A stretch of DNA of 64,000 nt, from positions 1 through 64,000 of the forward strand of contig NZ_JABBGE010000006.1 in assembly GCF_012927245.1 (NCBI RefSeq). The letters are read 5' to 3'. The notes beneath the pieces are model-generated. The model was not told where the DNA came from, did not search any database, and saw only the letters and a list, made by a program, of their open reading frames with translations. The position numbers and the translations under genes are program-made. The stretch's first letter is position 1; every line of letters starts with the position of its first letter. Source of the DNA: Streptomyces sp. R302. Lineage in GTDB: Bacteria > Actinomycetota > Actinomycetes > Streptomycetales > Streptomycetaceae. Of this stretch, positions 1 to 8,955 are shown one piece after another.

Positions 1-114
1 GGACGGGGTATCAACTAATCTGGCGTTGATTTTTGGCACGCTGTTGAGTTCTCAAGGTGCGGACGCTTCCTTCGTTCCTGTTTCCAGGCCCTCCGGGCGC
101 TTCCTTCGTTTCCG
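1..114 (-). promoter_or_regulatory. 5' leader of a 16S rRNA operon (off left edge)
   Basis: Read on the minus strand, this stretch contains the boxA-like sequence TTGAGAACTCAACAG (about 40-55) followed by the conserved tract ending in TTGATACCCCGTCC. From memory this is the antitermination leader found just before 16S rRNA genes in Streptomyces. The 16S gene itself would start beyond position 1. Two copies of ACGAAGGAAGCG lie just upstream (about 64-75 and 100-111 in mirror orientation on the plus strand). The rRNA gene is inferred; only the leader is in view. Confidence 0.75.
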
Positions 115-201
115 ACTCTATCAGATCCTTTCGGCGTCTGATTCCCAGTCAGAGGGGTTTGTCTTTCCGGCCGCTGGGCCGTTCCGACGAGTGAGACTTT
201 A
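115..201 (-). promoter_or_regulatory. Additional candidate rRNA promoters (-10 elements)
   Basis: Two further minus-strand -10-like hexamers, TAAAGT (196-201) and TAGAGT (115-120), lie between the consensus promoter and the boxA leader. Neither has a canonical -35 at the right distance, which is common for secondary rrn promoters in Streptomyces. The assignment rests on position and the -10 match alone. Confidence 0.45.
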
Positions 202-369
202 GCGGATTCCCCGCCCCCGACGCGAATCGAGGGTTTCGAATCCCCATTTCGCAAAAACGAACGGAAAGCAGAACGACACGACGAACGTCGGTCGAAAGGC
301 TCGTTGGTTCTTGCGGAATGACTGTCCGGGGCCGACCGGAGTCGGTACTCACGTCGAACAGCTCGGAAG

Positions 370-398
370 ACATTACGGATCGGTCAGGCCCGTGTCAA
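370..398 (-). promoter_or_regulatory. rRNA operon promoter, consensus -35/-10
   Basis: On the minus strand TTGACA (393-398) is followed by exactly 17 bases and then TAATGT (370-375), a near-consensus vegetative (HrdB-type) promoter. It points at the rRNA leader at the left edge. Streptomyces rRNA operons normally have several tandem promoters, and this would be the most upstream one here. Confidence 0.75.
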
Positions 399-428
399 CT
401 CCGCAGGCGGGACGACCCCTGCGGGTGA

Positions 429-623
429 TCATGGGCGGAGGCTGGACACGACCTCGGCGGTGGCGGCCACGCCGTTCTGGATGGTGGGGGCCATGCTCGT
501 GCCGGCCAGGAAGAAGCCGAGCAGGGCGCAGACCACGGCGTGGGTGACCTTGAGGCCTCCGCTGCGCATGAAGACCACGGCCAGTACGAGGAGCAGCACC
601 ACGACGGAAACGGAAACGGCCAT
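429..623 (-). CDS. Small two-helix membrane protein, unknown function
   Basis: Encodes 64 residues. The ATG at 623 is preferred to an in-frame GTG at 650 because AGAAGGAC lies at good spacing before it. Residues 3-20 and about 32-50 are hydrophobic, giving two short membrane helices joined by a basic RSGGLK turn; the N-terminus could also act as a signal anchor. Similar small proteins occur in many Streptomyces genomes, but I know no function. It lies just upstream of the rRNA promoters on the same strand and downstream of the nickel transporter operon, with 118 bases separating it from nikE. Confidence 0.6.
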   Translation of the reverse strand: MAVSVSVVVLLLVLAVVFMRSGGLKVTHAVVCALLGFFLAGTSMAPTIQNGVAATAEVVSSLRP

Positions 624-741
624 CGCTCTCACGTCCTTCTTCTGCCGCACCGGAATTGCGGCGTTCGGCGGACAGTGTGGCGGAATGGGCGATCCGTCCG
701 GAGGAACGACGGGGCGGCCATTCGGGTGACAAGCGAAAGGA

Positions 742-1402
<661 letters not shown>

Positions 1403-1410
<8 letters not shown>

Positions 1411-2395
1411 GGGGGCGCTCCGGGTGGTGGCAGGCGACGCCGGCGCGGAGGGCCGGGACGGTGGCGCAGAGGTCGGTGGCGCGCGGGCAGCGCGGGGCGA
1501 AGGCGCAGCCTTCGGGGAGGTCGGAGAGTTCCGGGGGCATGCCGGGGATGGGGGTGAAGGCGCGGTCGGGGAGGGCGTCGAGGAGGCCGCGGGCGTAGGG
1601 GTGGGCGGGTCCTGTGGTGCCGAAGAAGCGGTGGGCGGGGGCGAGCTCGACGATCCGGCCGGCGTACATGACGGCGACGCGGTCGGCGATGCGGGCGGCG
1701 GCGGTGAGGTCGTGGGTGATGAGGAGGAGGCCGCGGCCGTCGTCGGCGTGGCGGCGGAGTTCGTCGGCGGTGCGTTCGACGAGGTCGCGGTCGAGGCCGG
1801 TGGTGGGTTCGTCGGCGAGGAGGAGGGGGGCGTCGCCGATGAGGGCGAGGGCGGTGGCGGCGCGCTGGGCGAGGCCGCCGGAGAGCTCGTGGGGGTGGGA
1901 GTCGAGGTGGGTGGCGGGGAACGCGGCGCGGTCCGCGGCGCCCTCGGCGGCCTTGCGGCGGCCGGAGCGCGGGGTGTCGGTGAGCGCCCGGACGGTCTCC
2001 TCCAGGTGGGCGCGGACGGTGCGGACCGGGGTGAGGTGGGCGGCGGGGCTCTGGGGGACGAGGCCGATGCGCCGGCCGCGTACGGAGCGGGCGAGGGTCT
2101 TCTCGTCGGCGGCGAGGAGGTCGGTGCCGGCGATCAGGGCCGTACCGCTGGTCTCGGCGTTGGCGGGGAGGAGGCCGAGGAGGGCGGAGGCGAGGACGGA
2201 CTTGCCGCAGCCGGACTCGCCGACGAGGGCGAGGCACTCCCCCGGTGCCAGGTCGAAGTCGGCGTCGGTGACGGCGGCGACGGTGCGGCCGCCGCGCAGG
2301 CGGAAGCGGACGGTGAGGCCGCGGACGCTGAGGAGGGCGTCCTCGGCGCGTTCGGCGGTGACGGCGTCGAGGGCGCGCGCGACGCGGGCGTTCAC
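1403..2395 (-). CDS. nikD: Nickel ABC transporter ATP-binding protein NikD
   Basis: ATPase subunit of 330 residues. Walker A GESGCGKS is at about residues 59-66, the signature is LSGGLAQR, and Walker B LLLADEPTTGLD follows. The C-terminal stretch with HPYARGLLDALP and a Cys-containing CAFAPRCPRATDLC segment is the oligo_HPY tail typical of Opp/Dpp/Nik ATPases. The GTG at 2395 forms a GTGA overlap with the nikC stop codon. It pairs with NikE to energise import through NikBC. Confidence 0.82.
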
Positions 2396-3228
2396 AGCAT
2401 GAGCTCCGATCGGCGGCGGGGGTTGAGGCGGTCGCGCCAGGCGCCGGCGAGGCCGGCGATGGCGAGGGTGGGGACGATCAGGAAGAGGCCGGGGAAGAGG
2501 GTGGGCCACCAGTCGCCGGCGAGGAGGGAGGAGCGGGCGGACTGGACGAGGTTGCCGAGGCTGGCCTGGTGGCTGGGGAGGCCGAGGCCGAGGAAGGAGA
2601 GGGCGGACTCGTGCCACATGGCGTGCGGGACCATCAGGACGGCGGCGAGGCCGGCCTGCGGGAGGACCGCCGGCAGGAGGTGGCGGGTGGCGACGCGGCG
2701 GCGGGAGGCGCCGCCGGAGATGGCGGCCTCGATGTGGGGGCGGGTGCGGAGGGAGAGGACTTCGGAGCGGACGATGCGGGCGGTGGAGAGCCAGTGGGTG
2801 ACCGCGACGGAGGCGATGACGGGCCAGACGCCGGGGCGGAAGAGGGCGACGACGAAGATGCCGAGGAGCAGGTGCGGCACGGAGGAGAAGGCGTCGACGA
2901 GGCGCATGAGGGTGCGGTCGGTCCAGCCGCCGAGGGCGCCGGCCGCGGCGCCGACGGCGGTGCCGAGGACGGTGGCGACGAGGGCGGCGACGAGGCCGAC
3001 GAGGAGGGAGATCCGCAGGCCGTAGACGCAGCGGAGGAGGAGGTCGCGGCCGACGTCGTCGGTGCCGAAGGGGTGGACCCAGGAGGGCGGGAGGAGCTTC
3101 TGGGAGAGGTCGACGGCCTGTTCGTCGAGGTGGACGAGCGGGGGGACGAGGAGGACGGCGAGGGCGACGGCGCCGACGACGGCCGCGGACGTCCAGAGGC
3201 GGAGGCGGTGGGTGCGGGGGTCAGCCAT
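2392..3228 (-). CDS. nikC: Nickel ABC transporter permease NikC
   Basis: Inner-membrane permease of 278 residues of the DppC/OppC family. The N-terminal motif HPFGTDDVGRDLL and the cytoplasmic EAA loop (EAAISGGASRRRVATRHLLP) that contacts the ATPase are clear, with about six membrane helices. ATG at 3228 is the start; the reading frame runs further upstream but that part is proline-rich shadow sequence overlapping nikB. The start overlaps the end of nikB by eight bases. It forms the channel with NikB. Confidence 0.83.
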   Translation of the reverse strand: MADPRTHRLRLWTSAAVVGAVALAVLLVPPLVHLDEQAVDLSQKLLPPSWVHPFGTDDVGRDLLLRCVYGLRISLLVGLVAALVATVLGTAVGAAAGALGGWTDRTLMRLVDAFSSVPHLLLGIFVVALFRPGVWPVIASVAVTHWLSTARIVRSEVLSLRTRPHIEAAISGGASRRRVATRHLLPAVLPQAGLAAVLMVPHAMWHESALSFLGLGLPSHQASLGNLVQSARSSLLAGDWWPTLFPGLFLIVPTLAIAGLAGAWRDRLNPRRRSELML

Positions 3229-4213
3229 CGAAGCCCACCCTCGGGTCGGCGAGGCCGTACAGGAGGTCGGAGAGGAGGTTGCCGAGGAGGACGGCCGCGG
3301 TGGCGAGCACGGTGAGGGCGGCGAGCAGCGGGAAGTCGACGGCGGTGGCGGCCTGGACGGTGGCGGCGGCAATGCCGGGCCAGCTGAAGACGGTCTCCAC
3401 GAGGAGGGCTCCGGTGATGAGCTCGGGGACGCGGGAGCCGATGAGGGTGAGCATCGGGAGCATGCCGGAGCGCAGGGCGTGGCCGGTGAGGACGGTGCGT
3501 TCGGCGAGGCCGCGGGCGCGGGCGCCGCGGACCGGGTCCTCGTCGAGGGCGTCGCCGACGCCCTGGCGGACGTAGAGGAAGAACCAGGGCAGCTGGGTGA
3601 GGCCGAGGACGAGGGCGGGGAGGACGAGGTGGCGGGCGACCTGGTCGGGGGTGACGGTGTCGCTGGCGGTGTCGGTGAGGCCGCCGGCGGGCAGGACGCC
3701 GAGTTCGAGGGAGAAGAACCAGATGGCGAGGAGGCCGAGCCAGAAGGCGGGGGCGGCTTCCAGGGTGTAGGCGAGGGAGCTGACGGTCCGGTCGAGGAGG
3801 CCGCCGCGGCGGCGTCCGGCGAGGACGCCGAGGAGGGTGCCGAGGGCGAGGGCGACGGCGAAGGCGGTGGCGGCGAGGAGGACGGACCAGCCGAGGCGTT
3901 CGGTGATGACGTCGGCGACGGGGCGGCGCATGACGGAGGAGTCGCCGAGGTCTCCGGTGAGGGCGGAGGTGAGCCAGCCCCACCAGCGGGTGAGGAGGGG
4001 CTGGTCGACGCCGAGGTTGTGGCGGAGCTGGTCGAGGTTGTCCTGTGAGGCGGTGAGGCCGGCGGTGCCCGCGTAGGCCTTGACGGGGTCGAAGGGGGAG
4101 GCTTCGGCGACCGCGAAGACGGCGAGGGTGACGCCGAGGAGGACGGGGACGGCGGCGAGGGCGCGCCGTCCCGTCATCCGGGCCATGGCCCCCCAGGGGA
4201 GGCGGCGGCTCAC
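3221..4213 (-). CDS. nikB: Nickel ABC transporter permease NikB
   Basis: DppB/NikB-type permease, 330 residues from the GTG at 4213, which makes a GTGA overlap with the nikA stop and has GGAG ten bases before it; an ATG at 4186 would shorten it by nine residues. It shows an N-terminal helix, the periplasmic region PFDPVKAYAGTAGLT, the motif NLGVDQPLLTRWW and the EAA-like loop RARGLAERTVLTGHALRSGM. Partner of NikC in the membrane. Confidence 0.82.
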   Translation of the reverse strand: MSRRLPWGAMARMTGRRALAAVPVLLGVTLAVFAVAEASPFDPVKAYAGTAGLTASQDNLDQLRHNLGVDQPLLTRWWGWLTSALTGDLGDSSVMRRPVADVITERLGWSVLLAATAFAVALALGTLLGVLAGRRRGGLLDRTVSSLAYTLEAAPAFWLGLLAIWFFSLELGVLPAGGLTDTASDTVTPDQVARHLVLPALVLGLTQLPWFFLYVRQGVGDALDEDPVRGARARGLAERTVLTGHALRSGMLPMLTLIGSRVPELITGALLVETVFSWPGIAAATVQAATAVDFPLLAALTVLATAAVLLGNLLSDLLYGLADPRVGFDG

Positions 4214-5847
4214 TTCTCGGTGTCTCCGGTGTTCTTCGTGTCTCCGGTGTTCTTCTTGGGCTTCCAGGTCTCGACGTTCCACCAGGGGCCGGCGGCGAGG
4301 CCGTGGTCGTGGGGTTCGACCTGGGTGCCGAGGCCGTCCCAGGCGTCGTTCACGACGTAGAGGTGATCGATGTGGGTGAGGAAGGTGTACGCGGGGTTCT
4401 TGGCGAGTTCGCGCTGGACGGTGTCGTACGCGGCCTTGCGCTTGGCCTGGTCGTTCGTGCGGCGGCCGTCTTCGAGGGCGCGGTCGACGGTGTCGTCGGC
4501 GTACCAGGCCATGTTGTTGAAGCCGTCGCCGGCGAGGGTGGACTTGAGCAGGAGGTACTGGTCGAAGTCGGGGTCGCCGGGGGCGCCGCCGCCGGCGAGG
4601 ACGGCGTCGGTCTTCATGCGGGGTTCGATGACCTCCCAGGTGCCGGCCTGGGTCTTGATCTCGATGCCGGCCTTGCGGGCGTCGGAGGCGTAGGCGAGGG
4701 CGTGGTCCTGACGGAGCTTGTCGCCGGAGAGGTACCAGAGGGGGAAGGAGGCGCGGACGCCGTTCCTGGTACGGACGCCGTCGGTGCCGGGCTTCCAGCC
4801 GGCCTCGTCGAGGATCTTCTGGGCGCCGGCGAGGTCGTGGCGGCGTTCGGTGCCCTGGGCGAACCAGGGGCTGTCGGTGGGGACGGGGCCGTAGGCGGGC
4901 TTGCCGGCGCCTTCGAGGATCTTGTCGACCATGGTCCGGCGGTCGACGGCGATGTCGAGGGCGCGGCGGACGGCGGTGTCGCCGGCGACGGGGTTGTGGG
5001 TGGGGAGGGTGACCGTGCGGTAATCGTAGGTCTTGGCGGTGTAGGTGCGCTTGGCCTTGTCGTCGGCGAAGCCGGCGGCGAGGTTGGGCGGGAGGATGGC
5101 GCCGTCGAGGTCGCCTGCGCGCAGGCGGGTGGCGCGGACGTCGTCGTCCTTGATGACCGCCATGGTGAACTTCTTCACCGCGGGGGCGCCGTTCCAGTAC
5201 GTCGGGTTGGCCTTGAAGGTGAGCTTCTCGCCCTTGGACCAGCCGGTGAGGACGTAGGGACCGGTGCCTATGGGCCGGGTGGTGAAGGCGCCGGTGTTGA
5301 CGTCCTGCTTCGCGGCGACGTGTTCGGGGGCGATGGCGTGGACGGTGCGCTCGGCGAAGGGCGCGTAGGGGTACTTGAGGCGGAAGACCACGGTGTCGTC
5401 GCCGACGGCCTCGACGCTGTCGAGGGCGTCGAGTTCCGTGCGGGAGGGGTTGTTGGTCTTCGGGTCGAGGATCGTCCGGTAGGTGAAGACGACGTCCTTG
5501 GCGGTGAAGGGCGCGCCGTCGCTGAAGGTGACGTCGTCGCGGAGCGTGTAGGTGTAGGTGCGGCCGCCGTCGCTGATGTGCGGGAGGGTGCGGGCGAGGG
5601 CCGGCTTGAGCTTCATGTCGGCGTCGAGGGCGAGGAGCCCGTCGAAGATCTTGGAGTTGCCGTCCTTGCCGTAGCCGAGGAGGGGGCTGAGGGTGTCGGG
5701 CTCGTAGGCGATGCCGACGACGGCGGAGTCCTTGGGTCCGGCGGGTCCGGCGGTGGCGGCGCCGGGGTTCGTGCAGGCCGCGGTCGCCAGGGCGAGGGCT
5801 CCGGTGACGGTCGCGGCGGTCGCGCGGCGGACGGTTCGGGCGGCCAT
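4210..5847 (-). CDS. nikA: Nickel ABC transporter substrate-binding lipoprotein NikA
   Basis: Extracytoplasmic solute-binding protein, family 5 (SBP_bac_5), 545 residues. Residues 1-24 are a basic-then-hydrophobic signal with Cys25 after ATAA as the likely lipidation site. The family hallmarks LKPALARTLPHISDGG and VTFSDGAPFTAKDV are present. ATG at 5847 has AAGGGG ten bases upstream; a GTG at 5856 is too close to that site. The C-terminus carries a duplicated NTGDTK heptad-like repeat. First gene of the operon, directly behind a Nur-type operator, which supports nickel or nickel-chelate as substrate; the family also binds peptides. Confidence 0.83.
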   Translation of the reverse strand: MAARTVRRATAATVTGALALATAACTNPGAATAGPAGPKDSAVVGIAYEPDTLSPLLGYGKDGNSKIFDGLLALDADMKLKPALARTLPHISDGGRTYTYTLRDDVTFSDGAPFTAKDVVFTYRTILDPKTNNPSRTELDALDSVEAVGDDTVVFRLKYPYAPFAERTVHAIAPEHVAAKQDVNTGAFTTRPIGTGPYVLTGWSKGEKLTFKANPTYWNGAPAVKKFTMAVIKDDDVRATRLRAGDLDGAILPPNLAAGFADDKAKRTYTAKTYDYRTVTLPTHNPVAGDTAVRRALDIAVDRRTMVDKILEGAGKPAYGPVPTDSPWFAQGTERRHDLAGAQKILDEAGWKPGTDGVRTRNGVRASFPLWYLSGDKLRQDHALAYASDARKAGIEIKTQAGTWEVIEPRMKTDAVLAGGGAPGDPDFDQYLLLKSTLAGDGFNNMAWYADDTVDRALEDGRRTNDQAKRKAAYDTVQRELAKNPAYTFLTHIDHLYVVNDAWDGLGTQVEPHDHGLAAGPWWNVETWKPKKNTGDTKNTGDTEK

Positions 5848-5881
5848 CGTGCCCACACCCCTTTTTGAAGATCAACTGTTA

Positions 5882-5898
5882 TTGCGAACAGCTTGCAA
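5882..5898. promoter_or_regulatory. Nur box (nickel-responsive Fur-family operator)
   Basis: The sequence TTGCGA-N5-TTGCAA (minus strand TTGCAA-GCTGT-TCGCAA) matches the reported Streptomyces coelicolor Nur consensus tTGCaa-N5-ttGCAA at 11 of 12 defined positions. It lies 35 bases upstream of the nikA start, where bound repressor would block transcription when nickel is sufficient. Confidence 0.75.
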
Positions 5899-5973
5899 TT
5901 AAACCGCATGGGTGCGAGGGGACCCCTGGTGGGGTAGGCCGCCCCCGGACATCGACGACACCGGGAGCAGACG

Positions 5974-6630
5974 ATGGACGACGGGTACGGGGACGCGCTG
6001 GGGGCCGCCGAGCTGTTCGACGAGGTGGGGCTCGACTACGAGCGGGCGTTCGGGCGGCTGCCCGCGCAGCTCGCGGCGGTCGAGTGGCTGACCGGGCGGC
6101 TCCCGGCCGGCTCCCGCGTGCTCGATGTCGGCAGCGGCACGGGACGGCCGGTCGCCGCGCTGCTCGCCGCCGCCGGGCACGAGGTGACCGGGATCGACGT
6201 CTCCCGGACGATGGTCGAGCTGGCCCGGGAGCAGGTGCCCGGGGCACGGTTCGAGCAGGTCGACGTCCGGGAGCACACCCCTCCGGAGGGCGGGTACGAC
6301 GCGGTGTGCGCCTTCTTCCCGCTGCTGATGATGGACCGGAAGGACCAGGTCCTGGCGGTGCGCCGGATGGCGTCGTGGCTGGTGCCGGGCGGGCTGCTGG
6401 TGTCGGCGACGGTCCCGGCGGACGTCGAGGGCCTGGAGATCACCTGGATGGGGCGGCGGGCGCGGGTCTCCAGCTTCTCGGCCGAGGCGTACCTGGGACT
6501 GCTGCGGGAGGAGTGCGGTCTGGAGGTGCTCCACCAGGAGCTGTCGGTCTTCACGCCCGAGGTGCCGGGCGGCGAGCCCGAGGAGCACCTGTTCTGTTAC
6601 GCGTGCCGCGGGGCGGGCGCGGGCGGATGA
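5974..6630 (+). CDS. Class I SAM-dependent methyltransferase
   Basis: A 218-residue Rossmann-fold methyltransferase. Motif I is VLDVGSGTGRP (49-59), followed by the acidic residue of motif II in VTGIDVS and a motif-IV-like region YDAVCAFFPLL. The ATG has GGGAGCAG at good spacing. It is divergent from the nickel operon and convergent with an acyl-CoA dehydrogenase, separated from it by a strong hairpin. The substrate cannot be told; the small C-terminal cap (WMGRRARVSSFSAEAYL) resembles small-molecule methyltransferases. Confidence 0.8.
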   Translation: MDDGYGDALGAAELFDEVGLDYERAFGRLPAQLAAVEWLTGRLPAGSRVLDVGSGTGRPVAALLAAAGHEVTGIDVSRTMVELAREQVPGARFEQVDVREHTPPEGGYDAVCAFFPLLMMDRKDQVLAVRRMASWLVPGGLLVSATVPADVEGLEITWMGRRARVSSFSAEAYLGLLREECGLEVLHQELSVFTPEVPGGEPEEHLFCYACRGAGAGG

Positions 6631-6650
6631 GGCGCGGCGGGTGAGGCGCG

Positions 6651-6678
6651 GCGGCCGGGGTTCGTGGGCCCCGGCCGC
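6651..6678. terminator. Bidirectional hairpin between convergent genes
   Basis: GCGGCCGGGG (6651-6660) and CCCCGGCCGC (6669-6678) form a perfect ten-base stem with an eight-base loop in the 58-base gap between the convergent methyltransferase and acyl-CoA dehydrogenase genes. No T-run follows, as is usual for Streptomyces terminators. Confidence 0.6.
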
Positions 6679-6688
6679 GCGACGGGGG

Positions 6689-7774
6689 TCAGGCCGGGGC
6701 GGGGAGGTCCGCCAGGGCGGCGATCGCGTCCTGGTGGTGGCCGGTGGAGCCGAGGGCGAGCTGGTCGGCCTTGGCGCGCTTGAGTGCCAGGTGGGCGGGG
6801 TGTTCCCAGGTCATGCCGAGGCCGCCGTGCAGCTGGACGCACTCCTCGGCGGCGCGGACGGCGACTCCGGAGCAGTACGCCTGGGCCACGGCCACCGTCA
6901 GTTCGGTGTCGGGTGCGCCGGTGGCGAGGGCGTCGGCGGCGGCGCGGGCCGCCGCGCGGGCTCCGACGAGGTCCAGCCAGAGGTGGGCCATGCGGTGCTT
7001 GAGCGCCTGGAAGGAGCCGATCGGCCGGTTGAACTGGTAGCGCTCCTTGGTGTGGCGGACGGTCTCCTCCAGGCACCACTCGGCGAGTCCGAGCTGTTCG
7101 GAGGCGAGCAGGCCGGCGCCGGCGAGGAGCCCGCGGCGGACCGCGGCGCGCCCTGCCCCGGTGTCCGCGAGGCGGACGCCCCCGGCGTCGCGGGTGTCGA
7201 CGACGGCGAGCGGCCGGGTCAGGTCGAGCGAGGACTGGCGGGTGACCGTGGCGTCCGTGGCGTCGACGGCGTACAGGCCGTCGGGGCGCGGGACGAGGAG
7301 GACGTCGGCGGCGACGGCGTCCGCGACGGCGGGCACGCGGCGTTCGGGGTCGACCGTCTTCCGCGGTGCGGTGGAGAACGGCAGCGCGAGGACGGCGACG
7401 CGGTCGCCGCTCGCCAGTGCGGCGAGCAGGTCGGCCGCCGGGCCGCTGTCGGCGGCGAGGGCGAGCAGCGTCTCGGTCGCCACCACCGCGCTGGTGAGGT
7501 ACGGGGCCGGGGTGACGGCCCGGCCGAGCTCCTCCAGGACGACGGCCGCCTCGCGGTGGCTCGCGCCCTGGCCGCCGAGCTTCTCCGGCACGAGCAGTCC
7601 GGCGGCGCCGATCCCGCCCGCGAGGGCCTCCCACAGGCCGGGGAGGTACGGGCTCGGCTCCTCGACGCGGCCGAGGACGGTCCGGGTGTCCGCGCGGTCG
7701 GTGAGCAGGGAGCGGACGGCGGCCCGCAGGTCGTCCTCGGTGTCGGAGTAGAGCAGATCCGGCTGTCGGGTCAT
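6689..7774 (-). CDS. Acyl-CoA dehydrogenase family protein (small subunit-like)
   Basis: 361 residues, a flavin acyl-CoA dehydrogenase of the type that occurs in pairs. It has the N-terminal helical domain, a shortened middle beta domain, and the C-terminal motif RHTKERYQFNRPIGSFQALKH plus ECVQLHGGLGMTWEHP near the end, which are family signatures. The ATG at 7774 overlaps the stop of the upstream dehydrogenase (ATGA). In actinobacteria such pairs form heteromeric enzymes that oxidise CoA esters of sterol side chains or fatty acids; the substrate here is unknown. Confidence 0.82.
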   Translation of the reverse strand: MTRQPDLLYSDTEDDLRAAVRSLLTDRADTRTVLGRVEEPSPYLPGLWEALAGGIGAAGLLVPEKLGGQGASHREAAVVLEELGRAVTPAPYLTSAVVATETLLALAADSGPAADLLAALASGDRVAVLALPFSTAPRKTVDPERRVPAVADAVAADVLLVPRPDGLYAVDATDATVTRQSSLDLTRPLAVVDTRDAGGVRLADTGAGRAAVRRGLLAGAGLLASEQLGLAEWCLEETVRHTKERYQFNRPIGSFQALKHRMAHLWLDLVGARAAARAAADALATGAPDTELTVAVAQAYCSGVAVRAAEECVQLHGGLGMTWEHPAHLALKRAKADQLALGSTGHHQDAIAALADLPAPA

Positions 7775-8955
7775 CGGGCGAGGTCCTTCCAGGGGACGTC
7801 CTTGTCGTTGCGGGGCTCGGGCGGCAGGCCGAGGACGCGTTCGGCGACGATGTTGAGGAGCACCTCGGTCGTCCCGCCCTCGATGGAGTTGCCCTTGGAG
7901 CGCAGGTAGCGGTAGCCCGCGTCGCGGCCGGTGAAGTCGACCAGGTCGGGCCGGACCATCGTCCAGTCCCCGTACAACAGGCCCTCGTCGGCGAGGAGTT
8001 CGACCTCCAGGCCGCTGATGGCCTGGTTGAGGCGGGCGAAGCCGAGCTTCATGGCGCTGCCCTCGGGGCCGGGCTGGCCGGCGACGAGCTGCTGGCGCAG
8101 CCGCTCGCCGGTGAGGCGGGCGACCTCGGCGTCGACCCAGAGGTCGAGGAGGCGGCGGTGGAGGGCGTGGGTGCGCAGGTCGGGGCGGTCGCGCCAGGCG
8201 CCGGCGGCCTTGCCGATCATGCCGCCCTCGCGGGGGATGCGGGCGCCGCCGATGGAGACCCGCTCGTTCATGAGGGTGGTCTGGGCGACCCGCCAGCCGT
8301 CGCCGACCTCGCCGAGGCGGTGGGCGTCGGGGATGCGGACGCCGGTGAGGAAGACCTCGTTGAACTCGGCCTCGCCGGTGATCTGGCGCAGCGGCCTGAC
8401 CTCGACGCCGGGGTCGGTCATGTCGCAGACGAAGTAGGTGATGCCGCGGTGCTTGGGGAGGTCGGGGTCGGTGCGGGCGATGAGGATGGCCCAGCGGGCG
8501 GTGTGGGCGCTGGAGGTCCACACCTTCTGGCCGTCGACCACCCAGTCTCCCCCGTCGTCCCGGACCGCGCGGGTGCCGAGGGCGGCGAGGTCGGAGCCGG
8601 CGCCGGGCTCGCTGAAGAGCTGGCACCAGACCTCCTCGCCGGTCCACAGGGGCTTGAGGAAGCGGGACTTGACCTCTTCGGAGCCGTACGCGAGGAGGGT
8701 GGGGGCGGCCATGCCGAGGCCGATGCCGATGCGGCGGGGGTCGTTGTCGGGGGCGCCGGCGGCGGCGAGTTCGGCGTCGACGACGGCCTGGAGGGAGCGG
8801 GGCGCGTCGAGTCCGCCGAGGCCGACGGGGTAGTGGACCCAGGCGAGGCCGGCGTCGAAGCGGGCGCGGAGGAAGTCGAGGCGGTCGGTGTCGGCGGGCG
8901 GGTGCTCGGCGAGCAAAGCCCGGGTGCGCGCCTGGAGTTCGGCGGCGTCGGTCAT
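7771..8955 (-). CDS. Acyl-CoA dehydrogenase family protein (large subunit-like)
   Basis: 394 residues. Family signatures are QLFSEPGAGSDLAALGTRA (FAD/substrate loop), DGQKVWTSSAHTARWAILIART, and NSIEGGTTEVLLNIVAERVLGLP at the C-terminus. It probably forms a heterodimer or tetramer with the overlapping downstream dehydrogenase. The start at 8955 makes an ATGA overlap with the upstream oxidoreductase stop, so three genes are co-translated. Confidence 0.84.
   Translation of the reverse strand: MTDAAELQARTRALLAEHPPADTDRLDFLRARFDAGLAWVHYPVGLGGLDAPRSLQAVVDAELAAAGAPDNDPRRIGIGLGMAAPTLLAYGSEEVKSRFLKPLWTGEEVWCQLFSEPGAGSDLAALGTRAVRDDGGDWVVDGQKVWTSSAHTARWAILIARTDPDLPKHRGITYFVCDMTDPGVEVRPLRQITGEAEFNEVFLTGVRIPDAHRLGEVGDGWRVAQTTLMNERVSIGGARIPREGGMIGKAAGAWRDRPDLRTHALHRRLLDLWVDAEVARLTGERLRQQLVAGQPGPEGSAMKLGFARLNQAISGLEVELLADEGLLYGDWTMVRPDLVDFTGRDAGYRYLRSKGNSIEGGTTEVLLNIVAERVLGLPPEPRNDKDVPWKDLAR

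Noticed and set aside
220-245. tRNA-like TTCGAATCC sequence
   Set aside because: No acceptor or anticodon stems can be built around it; it lies within the rRNA promoter region.
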